A DNA stretch of 64,000 nt from Micavibrio_A sp964539025 (GTDB taxonomy: Bacteria; Pseudomonadota; Alphaproteobacteria; Micavibrionales; Micavibrionaceae): positions 1 through 64,000 of the forward strand of contig CAZIFA010000002.1 in NCBI GenBank assembly GCA_964539025.1, written 5' to 3'. The position numbers were made by a program, and so were the translations under genes. How positions within the stretch are numbered: position 1 is the first letter of the stretch; every line of letters starts with the position of its first letter. Below, in pieces: positions 42,384 to 50,686 of this stretch. A model generated the notes under the pieces. It did not search any database, was not told the DNA's origin, and saw only the letters and a list, made by a program, of their open reading frames with translations.

Positions 42384-42875
42384 ATGCATGTTAAGAAATT
42401 GGAAAAAAACGACTGGAGAGCCTATAAGGCTTTACGGCTGGAAGCGCTTGGCCTGCATCCCGATGTTTATGGTGGGACGCTACAAGATGCATTGCAGACA
42501 TCCGATAGCGACTGGCAACAAGTTCTGGACCGCCAGGATCAAGCCTATTTTGGCCTGTATGAAGGCGGTGAGTTGATCGGATGCGGCGGCGTGTTCATGC
42601 AAGATGCGGCCAGCAAAACCGGCATGCTGATTGGCGGATATATCCGTGCGCAATATCGCGGGCGTGGCCTGTCACATATGATTTACGAAGCGCGTATAGG
42701 TTGGACTAAAGAATCCGGCCTGTATGATCGTCTTGTTGTAGGACACCGCAAAGGCAACGAGGCCTCGCGCCGCGCCAATCAGGTCTTTGGATTCAAATAT
42801 ATCGGCGAAGAGGATTATCTCTTCGGTGATGGAACACGAGCAACACACTTACAATATGAAATGAGGATAAAATGA
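42384..42875 (+). CDS. GNAT family N-acetyltransferase
   Basis: This 163-aa acetyltransferase should move the acetyl group from acetyl-CoA to an amine. The GNAT core shows the ALRLEAL-type helix, GCGGVFMQD strand, and IRAQYRGRGLSHMIYEARI with the R/Q-x-x-G-x-G CoA pyrophosphate loop, then NEASRRANQVFGF. The substrate is unknown. It starts a GNAT-GNAT-MFS run whose genes overlap by 4 and 10 nt. A strong ribosome-binding site (AAGGAG) lies within a stem. Confidence 0.9.
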   Translation: MHVKKLEKNDWRAYKALRLEALGLHPDVYGGTLQDALQTSDSDWQQVLDRQDQAYFGLYEGGELIGCGGVFMQDAASKTGMLIGGYIRAQYRGRGLSHMIYEARIGWTKESGLYDRLVVGHRKGNEASRRANQVFGFKYIGEEDYLFGDGTRATHLQYEMRIK

Positions 42876-43447
42876 GTATTGAAATTATTACGCCACGATT
42901 GATTTTGCGTACGCCCACCCAAGAGGATGCGGCGGTGATAACGGCTGCCAAACAGGAAGTCTGGCGCGATCTCCAGCTCTGGATGTCGTGGGCGCATGAC
43001 GGCGAGGAAACGCTGGAGGCTACCAAACAAGCATTTATAAGCACCGCGGTAGAGCGGAACTCGCTGATCGGCTTGTGCCGGACAAGCGGCCAATTCGTCG
43101 TTTGCACAGGCATGCACCCACGCGACGGTTATGAAGGCCAGTTTGAAACCGGATACTGGGTGGCCAAAGACTTTCTGCGCAAGGGCTATGCGACGGAAGC
43201 CTGCAACGCGGCCATCCGCTATGCATTCAATGTGCTGAACGTTCCGACGGTTTTCATTTGCCATCATGAAGGAAACGTTCCAAGCCAGAGGATCATTGAA
43301 AAACTCGGCTTTACCAAGACGGGTGTAAGAGAAAAAGTGTTTGCGCGCTGTACTGACGGAGTATTGCTGGACACGCATGACTATATCATGACCGACCTAG
43401 TCGTTCTACCGCCGCTCGAAGTTACATGGAGGCAGCGATGTCCTTAA
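42872..43447 (+). CDS. GNAT acetyltransferase, RimJ/RimL-like
   Basis: This 191-aa protein belongs to the RimJ/RimL branch of GNAT enzymes, which acetylate protein N-termini or small amines. It begins EIITPRLILRTPTQEDA and has GYWVAKDFLRKGYATEACNAAI, where the CoA-binding loop is RKGYAT, and IIEKLGFTKTGV near the end. The start overlaps the previous gene by 4 nt. Its 3' end overlaps the MFS gene, so expression is probably coupled. A role in resistance or detoxification together with the MFS transporter is an inference. Confidence 0.92.
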   Translation: MSIEIITPRLILRTPTQEDAAVITAAKQEVWRDLQLWMSWAHDGEETLEATKQAFISTAVERNSLIGLCRTSGQFVVCTGMHPRDGYEGQFETGYWVAKDFLRKGYATEACNAAIRYAFNVLNVPTVFICHHEGNVPSQRIIEKLGFTKTGVREKVFARCTDGVLLDTHDYIMTDLVVLPPLEVTWRQRCP

Positions 43448-44619
43448 ATCGTAATGTTAGGCTGATCTTCGGGCACACGATCTTCACGAACCTGATTTTC
43501 GAGCTGCCGGTTATCATTCCCTATTATCAAACGATAGGGCTGAGCTTTCGCGATTTCCTGATCGGCGAGGCGGTGTTTTCCGCCGTCGTCCTTCTGGCCG
43601 AAGTGCCGTCGGGGTGGCTATCGGATATCTGGCGGCGGCGCACGGTCCTGATGCTGGGCTGTTTCTTCGCGATGGCAGGATTTGCGCTGCTGTTATTCGC
43701 GGACACCCTGCTGATGGCGGCAACGGCACAGGGAATACTCGGTATTGCCGTTGCTCTCAATTCCGGCACCAATACGGCGCTGCTCTATGACACGCTGCTC
43801 GAAAACGGACAGGAGCATGAATCGCGGCGACTGGAGGGCAAGCGTCATGCCATGATGCTGTATTCCATCGCCGGGTCCGCCTGCATCGGCGGATTCCTGT
43901 TCACGATCGATCCAAAGCTGCCGGTCTATATGGACGTGTTGATGATGCTGTTTGCCATGATCGCCATCGCCCGCGTACGCGAACCTGTGCGTCACCAGAA
44001 AAGCGTAGAAAAACACATGCTCCGCGATATCGTGGAAACGGTGCACTACACGCTGCGTGGACACGCGGAAATTGGCGGCATCATCCTTGTTTCGATGATC
44101 GTCTTTTCGGCCACCAAGGTCATTATGTGGACGCAGCAGCCTTATTACGCGATGGTCGGCATTCCTGTCGCGTGGTTCGGCATGATCATGGCGGGCATGT
44201 ATCTGGTCTGTGGTGTCGCGGGGCATTACAGCCATAAGATCGAGCATTTGGGTACGAACCGGATGGCGCTCGGCATCACCGCGCTTTGCCTCGTTATAGC
44301 CTGTCTCGTACTGGTGCTTGCACCCGCGCCCATCACTGCGCTCGCCATGTTCCCCATCGGTATCATGGCATGGGCCGTGGGACAACCGCGCGTTACCAAC
44401 GCGATAAATATCCGCGTCGGATCGGAACGGCGGGCGACGATACTATCGAGCGTCAGCCTGATGGTGCATGTCGTGTTTATCCCCACGAGCTTGATCGTGG
44501 GATATATAGAAGACCATAGCGATGTGAAAAACGCCCTGCTCTATGTAGCCGCGCAAATCACGTTACTGGCGGGCGCGGGCCTGTGGCTATGGGGTAGAAA
44601 AAAGGAAGTGGCGGCTTAG
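43438..44619 (+). CDS. MFS transporter
   Basis: This 393-aa inner-membrane protein has about twelve helices. The loop between helices 2 and 3 carries the MFS pattern SGWLSDIWRRRTVL. It lacks recognisable drug-pump motifs such as the full C motif of DHA transporters, so the substrate is unknown. ATG 43438 was chosen because GGAGG lies 6 nt upstream; the in-frame ATG at 43426 is also possible. It is the last gene of the GNAT-GNAT-MFS run and its 3' end overlaps xthA by 4 nt (convergent). Confidence 0.87.
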   Translation: MSLNRNVRLIFGHTIFTNLIFELPVIIPYYQTIGLSFRDFLIGEAVFSAVVLLAEVPSGWLSDIWRRRTVLMLGCFFAMAGFALLLFADTLLMAATAQGILGIAVALNSGTNTALLYDTLLENGQEHESRRLEGKRHAMMLYSIAGSACIGGFLFTIDPKLPVYMDVLMMLFAMIAIARVREPVRHQKSVEKHMLRDIVETVHYTLRGHAEIGGIILVSMIVFSATKVIMWTQQPYYAMVGIPVAWFGMIMAGMYLVCGVAGHYSHKIEHLGTNRMALGITALCLVIACLVLVLAPAPITALAMFPIGIMAWAVGQPRVTNAINIRVGSERRATILSSVSLMVHVVFIPTSLIVGYIEDHSDVKNALLYVAAQITLLAGAGLWLWGRKKEVAA

Positions 44620-45413
44620 GCTGCCACTTCTACCATCACTGGCACGTGGTCGGAAGGTTTTTCCCAATCTCTCGCTTCGATCAGGATTTTATGTTTCTTG
44701 AGCTTTCCGGCCAGAGGTTGCGTCACCCAGATATGATCTAGCCTGCGGCCACGATTGGAAACTTTCCAATCATTGTTGCGGTAACTCCACCATGTGTAGC
44801 ATTTCTCATCTTCCGGCACGAAATGACGAACGGCATCATACCAGTCGAGTGATTTGTACATCTTGCCGAGCTTTTCGACCTCGATGGGCGTGTGCGAGAC
44901 AACGGTTAAAAGCTGTTTATGGGACCAGACATCCTGTTCCAGCGGCGCGATGTTGAAATCACCCACCGCGATCAGTTTCTGATCCTTGGAATAATTGTCT
45001 TTGAACCATTTGCCAAGCTCATCGACGAAACCCAACTTATGCGCGAATTTATCGTTAGCTTCGGGATCGGGAATATCGCCGCCCGCCGGGATATAAATAT
45101 TGTGCAATTCGAAACCATCGAACTTTGCGGCGATATGGCGGCAATCTTCTTTCCCGCAACGGTGATGGATATCCTTGGCCAGATAAGGAATTTTCGAAAG
45201 GATCGCAACACCGTTATAAGATTTCATGCCGTGAAAATGCTGGTACTTGAAACCCGCTTCGGCGAATGTTTCGGACGGAAAATGCTCATCGGGCGATTTC
45301 GTTTCTTGCAGGCACACGATATCTGGTTTGAGCATGTCTATCATATCGAGCACGATGGGCGCGCGCAGGCGAACCGAATTAATGTTCCATGTCACGATTT
45401 TTATATTTGGCAT
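44616..45413 (-). CDS. xthA: exodeoxyribonuclease III (AP endonuclease)
   Basis: This 265-aa Mg-dependent nuclease cuts DNA at abasic sites in base-excision repair. It has VTWNINSVR, the catalytic QETK (Glu37), SYNGVAILSK, the GDFNIAP active-site motif, and the C-terminal SDHVPVMVEV. Length is typical for the ExoIII family. It lies between the MFS gene and a divergent spermidine-synthase-like gene. Confidence 0.96.
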   Translation of the reverse strand: MPNIKIVTWNINSVRLRAPIVLDMIDMLKPDIVCLQETKSPDEHFPSETFAEAGFKYQHFHGMKSYNGVAILSKIPYLAKDIHHRCGKEDCRHIAAKFDGFELHNIYIPAGGDIPDPEANDKFAHKLGFVDELGKWFKDNYSKDQKLIAVGDFNIAPLEQDVWSHKQLLTVVSHTPIEVEKLGKMYKSLDWYDAVRHFVPEDEKCYTWWSYRNNDWKVSNRGRRLDHIWVTQPLAGKLKKHKILIEARDWEKPSDHVPVMVEVAA

Positions 45414-45535
45414 AATTATATAAATTCCTGTAGGTCACTTTATGAGAATCCGTTGAATATAGTGTACTTGTCCGAAAAATAGAACATGATGATGCTGTTT
45501 TAGAATCCAACCCTTACTTGTCAGAGAATCTGAAA

Positions 45536-46984
45536 ATGACCTTATCCAAACGGGCCTTTTACACCCTTTTCGCCGTCATCATCATCGAAGGCTATGTCGT
45601 CCTCTCCTCCGAATTGCTGGCCATACGCGTCACGATCCCCTTTATCGGCAGCGGCACGGACGTCGTTTCCATCATCATCGCGGCCGTACTTTTGCCCCTG
45701 TCCTTCGGTTATTACTTTGGCGGACAATTCAAGCCCCATGAAGACCGCAAGGGCCGGGCGATCGATCTTCGCGACAAGCTGACGACCAACATCCTGATCT
45801 CCGCATCGCTTCTGGTGTTCGGACTTTCCTACATGCCGTTGACGCATTTTATGGGTTTCCTGCTCGAACATGTCACGATCAACAGACTTATTCTCGCAAC
45901 CATTTATTCGGCACTATTCCTAGTCCTGCCGGTTTTCTTACTGGGCCAGACGATACCGTTGGTCAGCAATTACTTCAGAAAAGAAAAATTGGCGCAGATC
46001 ACGGGAAAAATCCTGTTCCTTTCGACGCTCGGCTCCTTTGCCGGGGCCACCTTTTCTACGCTCGTATTGATGGCGACGATTGGCGTGCATTATACGGCAG
46101 CGCTCAATTTCATCCTGCTGGCCATTTTGTTCTTCTTACTCGGCAAAAGAAAGCCGATCTGGGCGAAAGGCGCAATGGTCGCACTGGTCGCGCTCGGCCT
46201 GTTCTTCAACTCAGGCTCTATGATGAAATCGATGCATGTAGTCAACAACAATCAATATAATGTTATTACGGTCAAACCTGGCCCTACCGCAGGGACAAGG
46301 ATCCTGTCGCTCAACCACAACAACGATTCGATGTTCAGCGAAGACGGGCAAACGAAATACCCTTATATCGATTTCATCGAGACGCAATATATCTATTCAC
46401 GCGATCTTGAATCCGAGCCGCTAAATATCCTCGTGATCGGCGCGGGCGGGTTTACGATCGGCCTCGGCGACGATATTAACAATTACGTGTTCGTCGACAT
46501 TGATCCTTCGCTTAAAAAGATTTCTGAAAGAGATTTCCTGAAAGAGAATTTGGGCGAAAATAAAAAATTTGAACCGATTTCAGCGGAATCTTTCCTTATC
46601 AAGGATAAAAACAAATACGACCTTATCATCCTCGATGCTTATCAGGGTGATCTAACGATCCCGGAAAATCTTGTGACGCAGGATTTCTTCAAGATGGTCA
46701 AAGAACACCTGGCGCCCAACGCACGGCTGATCTGCAACTTTATCGTCAACCCGTCTTTTGGCAGTGCGTTTTCCCGCAATCTGGATACGACGTTCCGTTC
46801 GGTCTTCCCTCTCGTCTCCCGCCATGTCATCGGCCAGTATAACGGCTGGTCGAACGATAACATCCGCAACACCATGTATGTTTACGCGAATGTGCCGGGC
46901 GAAGACGATGTGAGTATTTACACGAACAACAAAAATACGGTTTTTTACGATAAGCCCAAAAGCCGTCCGAAAAACAACGAATAG
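45536..46984 (+). CDS. membrane-bound spermidine-synthase-like protein
   Basis: This 482-aa protein has about seven N-terminal helices (residues 1-225) fused to a cytosolic aminopropyltransferase-like domain. The domain shows LNILVIGAGGFTIGLG in the nucleotide-binding position, VDIDPSLKKIS, and LIILDAYQGDLTIPENLVTQ with FFKMVKEHLAPNARL (quoted in parts). The glycine motif is altered from the GGGDG of true spermidine synthases, so the reaction is uncertain. It may act on polyamines or on an unrelated SAM-derived substrate. ATG 45536 is preferred over an upstream TTG. Confidence 0.8.
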   Translation: MTLSKRAFYTLFAVIIIEGYVVLSSELLAIRVTIPFIGSGTDVVSIIIAAVLLPLSFGYYFGGQFKPHEDRKGRAIDLRDKLTTNILISASLLVFGLSYMPLTHFMGFLLEHVTINRLILATIYSALFLVLPVFLLGQTIPLVSNYFRKEKLAQITGKILFLSTLGSFAGATFSTLVLMATIGVHYTAALNFILLAILFFLLGKRKPIWAKGAMVALVALGLFFNSGSMMKSMHVVNNNQYNVITVKPGPTAGTRILSLNHNNDSMFSEDGQTKYPYIDFIETQYIYSRDLESEPLNILVIGAGGFTIGLGDDINNYVFVDIDPSLKKISERDFLKENLGENKKFEPISAESFLIKDKNKYDLIILDAYQGDLTIPENLVTQDFFKMVKEHLAPNARLICNFIVNPSFGSAFSRNLDTTFRSVFPLVSRHVIGQYNGWSNDNIRNTMYVYANVPGEDDVSIYTNNKNTVFYDKPKSRPKNNE

Positions 46985-46987
46985 GGA

Positions 46988-47320
46988 TTAAAAGGGCAAG
47001 CCGCCACCGCCGAGCGCGCCGGGCGGCAGGCCGAGATCGGACATCATTTTCTGAGTCTCATCGGCCATTTTGGAATCGGCCTTGGATTTGGCGTCGTTGA
47101 TCGCGGCCTTGAGAAGATCTTCGAGCATTTCCTTCTCATCGGCCTTGATCAGAGAATCGTCCAGCGCGATGGATTGACACTGGCCCTTGCAGGTCATCGT
47201 GACCTTCACAAGTCCGCCGCCCGAAGCGCCTTCGACCGTGACATTGCCCATTTTCTCCTGCATCACCTGCATTTTTTCTTGCATGGCTTTTGCTTGGCTC
47301 ATCATCTTGGCGATATTCAT
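46988..47320 (-). CDS. ybaB: YbaB/EbfC nucleoid-associated protein
   Basis: This 110-aa DNA-binding protein forms the tweezer-like dimer of the YbaB/EbfC family. It has a helical MAKMMSQAKAMQEKMQVMQEKMG-type start (here NIAKMMSQAKAMQEKM), a beta-sheet core (TVEGASGGGLVKVTMTCKG), and a helical end (ADETQKMMSDLGLPPG). It follows dnaX by 2 nt. The usual next gene, recR, is absent; the following gene is convergent and unrelated. Confidence 0.95.
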   Translation of the reverse strand: MNIAKMMSQAKAMQEKMQVMQEKMGNVTVEGASGGGLVKVTMTCKGQCQSIALDDSLIKADEKEMLEDLLKAAINDAKSKADSKMADETQKMMSDLGLPPGALGGGGLPF

Positions 47321-47322
47321 GA

Positions 47323-48984
47323 TTACTCTTCTTTCCGTGTAACGTTCTTGAGTTCGGCGTCGGGGAAAATTTCAAACACCTGACGGACCAAAGGCGTCTG
47401 GCGCACAGCATCGAGCCGTGCCTCTTCCTTCGCATGCGCTTGTTCCGCCAATGTCGGTTGCCCCGGCGCGGTGGAAACGGTGACCATCCAGCGTTTTTCG
47501 GTCGCGGCCTTCAAAGCTTTTGTAAGTTCTTGCGCAAGCGCTGGCGGCGCTGCGTCAGCAGGACGATATTCGAGACGCCCCTCTTCCAATTTCACCAGAT
47601 GCACATAGAGATAAACTTGCGATGCCAGCGCCATGTTGCCCGATTGCGCCAAGACAGCCTGAACATCAGCAAGCGATGCGATCTCCGTGACCGGCGCAGG
47701 CACAGCTTCCACCTTCACTGCGACAGCGGCAGAGCTGCCGCCGCCCATGTTAACGGTCTGATACGCTGCGCCGCCAGACGGGCCGGGCGATGTTACGGAC
47801 GGAGTGTTTGCAATCGTCCCACCGTCTTTGAGTTTTTTGATCAGTTCGGCGGGATCTGGCAGATCGGCGGCGTAAGCCAGACGAATAACGATCATCTCTG
47901 CGGCCTTTTGCGGCACGGGCGCGTAATTTACTTCGTTCAGGCCCTTGAGCAATATCTGCCAGATACGGCCCAGCGCAGGCATGGATAATTTCGCGGCCAG
48001 AGTTGCAGCACGGTCCATTTCTTCTTTCGCCATCACCTGCAATGTCTCACGCATAGAAGGCACGGCGCGCAACTTGGTCAGCAAGTGCGATAAATCGAGC
48101 ATATCGCCGATAATAACGGATGGATCCGCGCCTTTGCGGTACAGATCCTCCATAATGGAGAGCGCGTCTTCGCATTTGCCGGTGACAGCTTTGTCGAGCA
48201 GATCAAGAACCAGACTGCGATCAGCAAGGCCGAGCATGTCTTTAACTTTTTGCGCGGTGACTTCGCCTTGGGAGAGCGCAATCGCCTGATCGAGCATTGA
48301 AAGACCGTCGCGGGCAGAACCGTCGGCGGCACGGGAAATTAATGCCAGCGATTCATCATCGGCGGAAACACCTTCTTTTTGCGTGATGGTTTTATAGTAT
48401 GCGCCGAGCGTTTCGGCATCTATGCGGCGCAGGTCGAAACGCTGGCAGCGAGAAAGAACCGTCACAGGGACTTTCCTGATTTCCGTCGTCGCGAAAATGA
48501 ATTTCACATGTGGCGGCGGTTCTTCAAGCGTTTTCAACAGCGCGTTGAACGCGTTTTTCGAAAGCATGTGTACTTCGTCGATGATGTAGATTTTATAACG
48601 GGCAGACGTTGGCGCGTAACGCACGCCGTCGAGAATTTCGCGGATGTCATCGACGCCAGTGCGCGACGCCGCATCCATTTCGAACACGTCGGGGTGACGA
48701 TCTTCGGTGATAGCCTTGCAAATATCGCAATCATCCGTGGGACCCGTGGTCGGGCCAGCCTTCCCGTCAGGCCCGGTGTAATTCAGCGCCTTGGCAATGA
48801 TACGCGCCGTCGTGGTTTTTCCCACGCCGCGAATGCCCGTCAACATAAAGGCGTGCGCGATGCGTCCGCTCTCAATCGCGTTTTTCAGCGTGCGCACCAG
48901 CGCATCCTGACCGATCAAATCATCGAAATTTTTGGGACGGTACTTGCGCGCGAGAACGCGGTATTCTTTTTGGCTATCGGACAT
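47323..48984 (-). CDS. dnaX: DNA polymerase III subunit gamma/tau
   Basis: This 553-aa clamp-loader ATPase assembles beta clamps and couples polymerases. It begins with VLARKYRPKNFDDLIGQ and has Walker A GIRGVGKTT (residues 50-58), the zinc-binding DDCDICKAI, Walker B IIDEVHMLS, the LLKTLEEPPPHVKFIFATTE segment, the SRC sensor motif (VLSRCQRFDLRR), and then domain III. The C-terminal third is a tau-type tail with a Pro/Ala-rich linker. I saw no clear slippery site for a short gamma form. It lies between ffs and ybaB on the same strand, the common bacterial order. Confidence 0.96.
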   Translation of the reverse strand: MSDSQKEYRVLARKYRPKNFDDLIGQDALVRTLKNAIESGRIAHAFMLTGIRGVGKTTTARIIAKALNYTGPDGKAGPTTGPTDDCDICKAITEDRHPDVFEMDAASRTGVDDIREILDGVRYAPTSARYKIYIIDEVHMLSKNAFNALLKTLEEPPPHVKFIFATTEIRKVPVTVLSRCQRFDLRRIDAETLGAYYKTITQKEGVSADDESLALISRAADGSARDGLSMLDQAIALSQGEVTAQKVKDMLGLADRSLVLDLLDKAVTGKCEDALSIMEDLYRKGADPSVIIGDMLDLSHLLTKLRAVPSMRETLQVMAKEEMDRAATLAAKLSMPALGRIWQILLKGLNEVNYAPVPQKAAEMIVIRLAYAADLPDPAELIKKLKDGGTIANTPSVTSPGPSGGAAYQTVNMGGGSSAAVAVKVEAVPAPVTEIASLADVQAVLAQSGNMALASQVYLYVHLVKLEEGRLEYRPADAAPPALAQELTKALKAATEKRWMVTVSTAPGQPTLAEQAHAKEEARLDAVRQTPLVRQVFEIFPDAELKNVTRKEE

Positions 48985-49057
48985 GCCCTATATCTAGAGC
49001 GATTCCGAGGATGGGGCAATCCAAAGCCAGCAATTTATTATGAATAGTGGGGATAAG

Positions 49058-49156
49058 GTGGAAGGCCGGACACGACCCGGAGCAAATTCGTTGCGGCTGC
49101 TGCCTTTCGGCCCTGACCGGATTGGCGAAGCTACCGCCCGCGCCGACCTTCCGCAG
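49058..49156 (-). ncRNA. ffs: signal recognition particle RNA (4.5S)
   Basis: On the minus strand the conserved SRP apical loop region is present: GGTCAGGGCCGAAAGGC followed by AGCAGCC (about 49092-49115). The ends pair (GGAAGGTCGG near 49153 with CCGGCCTTCC near 49063), giving the long hairpin of bacterial 4.5S RNA, about 99 nt. It binds Ffh to target nascent membrane proteins to SecYEG. It lies just upstream of dnaX in the same direction, the standard bacterial position. End points are approximate. Confidence 0.93.
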
Positions 49157-49198
49157 TTTGTTTAGACGATTTGCGTAGCCGCGTCAAAAATATAAAGT

Positions 49199-49411
49199 CT
49201 ATGTTTGTAATTTCAGGGCGTTGTGCTTGGCCACCGCTCTTTGCACAGTGGTGAACTCGCGCACGGAGGCACGATGATATTTAGGCCCACGCTCATCAAG
49301 CGGAGCATCGTTTTGAACCTCCTCATACCCATGATCAACGGTGATATGACCTTCCATCGGGTCTCCGAACACGGCTCTCTTCAACGATTTAGTTAAGGTT
49401 CTAAGTGCCAT
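49199..49411 (-). CDS. hypothetical protein (70 aa)
   Basis: I do not recognise this protein. It is small, soluble and charged, beginning ALRTLTKSLKRAVFGDPMEG and continuing DHGYEEVQNDAPLDERGPKYHRAS. There is no signal peptide or helix of membrane length. A GAGGGGGATC ribosome-binding site precedes the ATG, which supports it as a real gene. It is alone between ffs and the tRNA gene. Confidence 0.55.
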   Translation of the reverse strand: MALRTLTKSLKRAVFGDPMEGHITVDHGYEEVQNDAPLDERGPKYHRASVREFTTVQRAVAKHNALKLQT

Positions 49412-49531
49412 TTTTTGATCCCCCTCAGATCCAAAATATTTAATTCACATAATTATATAGGCAAATTATTCGGCGGTTGCAATATATTTTGAAAACAGCT
49501 AACAACTTAGCGCAAATTAATGCCTCAAACG

Positions 49532-49606
49532 CCGTCGTAGCTCAGGGGTAGAGCAACGCATTCGTAATGCGTGGGTCGGAGGTTCAATTCCTCTCGACGG
49601 CACCAC
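49532..49606 (+). tRNA. tRNA-Thr (anticodon CGU)
   Basis: The 75-nt cloverleaf has acceptor stem GCCGTCG/CGACGGC, D-stem GCTC/GAGC, anticodon stem ACGCA/TGCGT with loop TTCGTAA (anticodon CGU), T-arm with TTCAATT loop, discriminator A and an encoded CCA (49604-49606). It is the likely tRNA for the ACG codon. The 3' end is followed by a gene-poor region. Confidence 0.95.
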
Positions 49607-50074
49607 GCTTCGCCCTTACGGGCTTCGCGTGGCGCAGCCACAAAGAAGACCGTTAGGCCGAAGCAGTGCCCGGCGAAGTTCGAAGAACGAAGACGGGCTA
49701 ATCTGAAGCTTGTCCAGGGCGCAGCCACTAAATTTCCCTCCCAAAAAGCTTGCATTCCAGCTCAAAATATATTACATAATACACATGTCAAAAATTATGA
49801 TTAAATTCATGTCTCAAAACAAGTCCCGAGAGCTCGCCACCGGCTCCGCATCGGCTTTTGACGCCCGTGTGGAACAATCGCTCTTGCGCTGATATTCCGC
49901 TTTATTGCGCTGTCAGCCCCAAGCGATCAGGCTGGCAGCAAAATCTCCTTCGTAGATAGATGTATTAATAAAACCGTCGGGCGGATTCCGCCTCGCGATA
50001 TCAGTGCATCGTAAAAAAAATACCAGAGATTTTGTTCTGCCTTGTCATCACTCCAACGATGAACGGTAAGAACA
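49607..50074. other. gene-poor interval downstream of tRNA-Thr
   Basis: This 468-bp stretch begins with a GC-rich hairpin region right after the tRNA (CACGC..GCGTGG type pairing), then becomes AT-rich. It contains a 35-codon reading (49785-49892) of uncertain reality and the second CTGTCAGCC-type hairpin. No integrase or tRNA 3' copy is seen in the window. Confidence 0.5.
49909..49939. repeat. CTGTCAGCC hairpin repeat, copy 2
   Basis: GCTGTCAGCC (49909-49918) and GGCTGGCAGC (49930-49939) form a 10-bp stem with one G-T wobble and an 11-nt loop. It matches the copy at 42294-42321, and like that copy lies within about 20 nt of the end of a short reading. Confidence 0.65.
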
Positions 50075-50611
50075 ATGAAACGCGACGAAAAATTCGGGCG
50101 GGAAAAATCCTGCATCCGAGAAAAAGAGTATGGTTACAACAGTAAAAGAGGAAAACATAAAAAATGGCGATCAGAAGACAGCGAGTTCCGATGTTGTCAT
50201 TGCAAGCGTATGGTCTTTTTGACAGACGCAATGGCAACAATACACCGCAACCATTGTCCTCATTGCCTATGGTCTTTGCATGTCGATACGCGGCCCGGAA
50301 ACAGAGCATCTTTGTGTCAGGCGCGCATGGAACCGGTCGGACTGACCTTTAAACATGGCGGCTTTGATAAATACGGTCGTGAGCGATCCGGAGATGTGAT
50401 GTTGGTACATTCGTGCGTAGCGTGTGCCGATATAAACATCAACCGCATTGCAGCCGACGATTCAGTTCATGAGATATTTGAAGTGTTCGAAAAATCTTTA
50501 TCTTTGGATAAAGATTTGTATACCGCAATTATTCAGGGCGGTATCGACTTGCTGCAACATGAAGACATTGAACGTTTGAAAATTGCCATCTATGGCAAAA
50601 ATTCTGCATAG
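50075..50611 (+). CDS. RNHCP-domain protein
   Basis: This 178-aa protein contains an RNHCP domain: FRCCHCKRMVFLTDAMATIHRNHCPHCLWSLHVD (residues ~38-72, quoted in parts as FRCCHC, IHRNHCPHC and LWSLHVD), then PGNRASLC and GDVMLVHSCVACADININR. Paired Cys and His residues suggest zinc binding. The function of the family is unknown. The first 35 residues are basic and low-complexity and could be over-extended, but no better in-frame start with a ribosome-binding site is seen. It is more AT-rich than typical neighbours and follows the tRNA gene region. Confidence 0.85.
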   Translation: MKRDEKFGREKSCIREKEYGYNSKRGKHKKWRSEDSEFRCCHCKRMVFLTDAMATIHRNHCPHCLWSLHVDTRPGNRASLCQARMEPVGLTFKHGGFDKYGRERSGDVMLVHSCVACADININRIAADDSVHEIFEVFEKSLSLDKDLYTAIIQGGIDLLQHEDIERLKIAIYGKNSA

Positions 50612-50623
50612 CGTTTAAAAATA

Positions 50624-50660
50624 TCCTTCACCCGGCCTATCCTTTTAAGGCGGGTGAGGG
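50624..50660. repeat. intergenic inverted repeat between convergent genes
   Basis: CCTTCACCCGGCCT and AGGCGGGTGAGGG form an imperfect stem with a short AT loop. The GGGTGAGGG motif is shared with the foldback element at 12181-12351. It may also terminate transcription of the flanking convergent genes. Confidence 0.55.
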
Positions 50661-50686
50661 AAACGCGTTTTCTCCAAAAATCTCAT

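Noticed and set aside
49525..49755. 76-codon reading on the minus strand over the tRNA-Thr gene (contains EELNLRPTHYE)
   Set aside because: It is antisense to a clear tRNA; this is a classic false ORF produced by translating tRNA complement.
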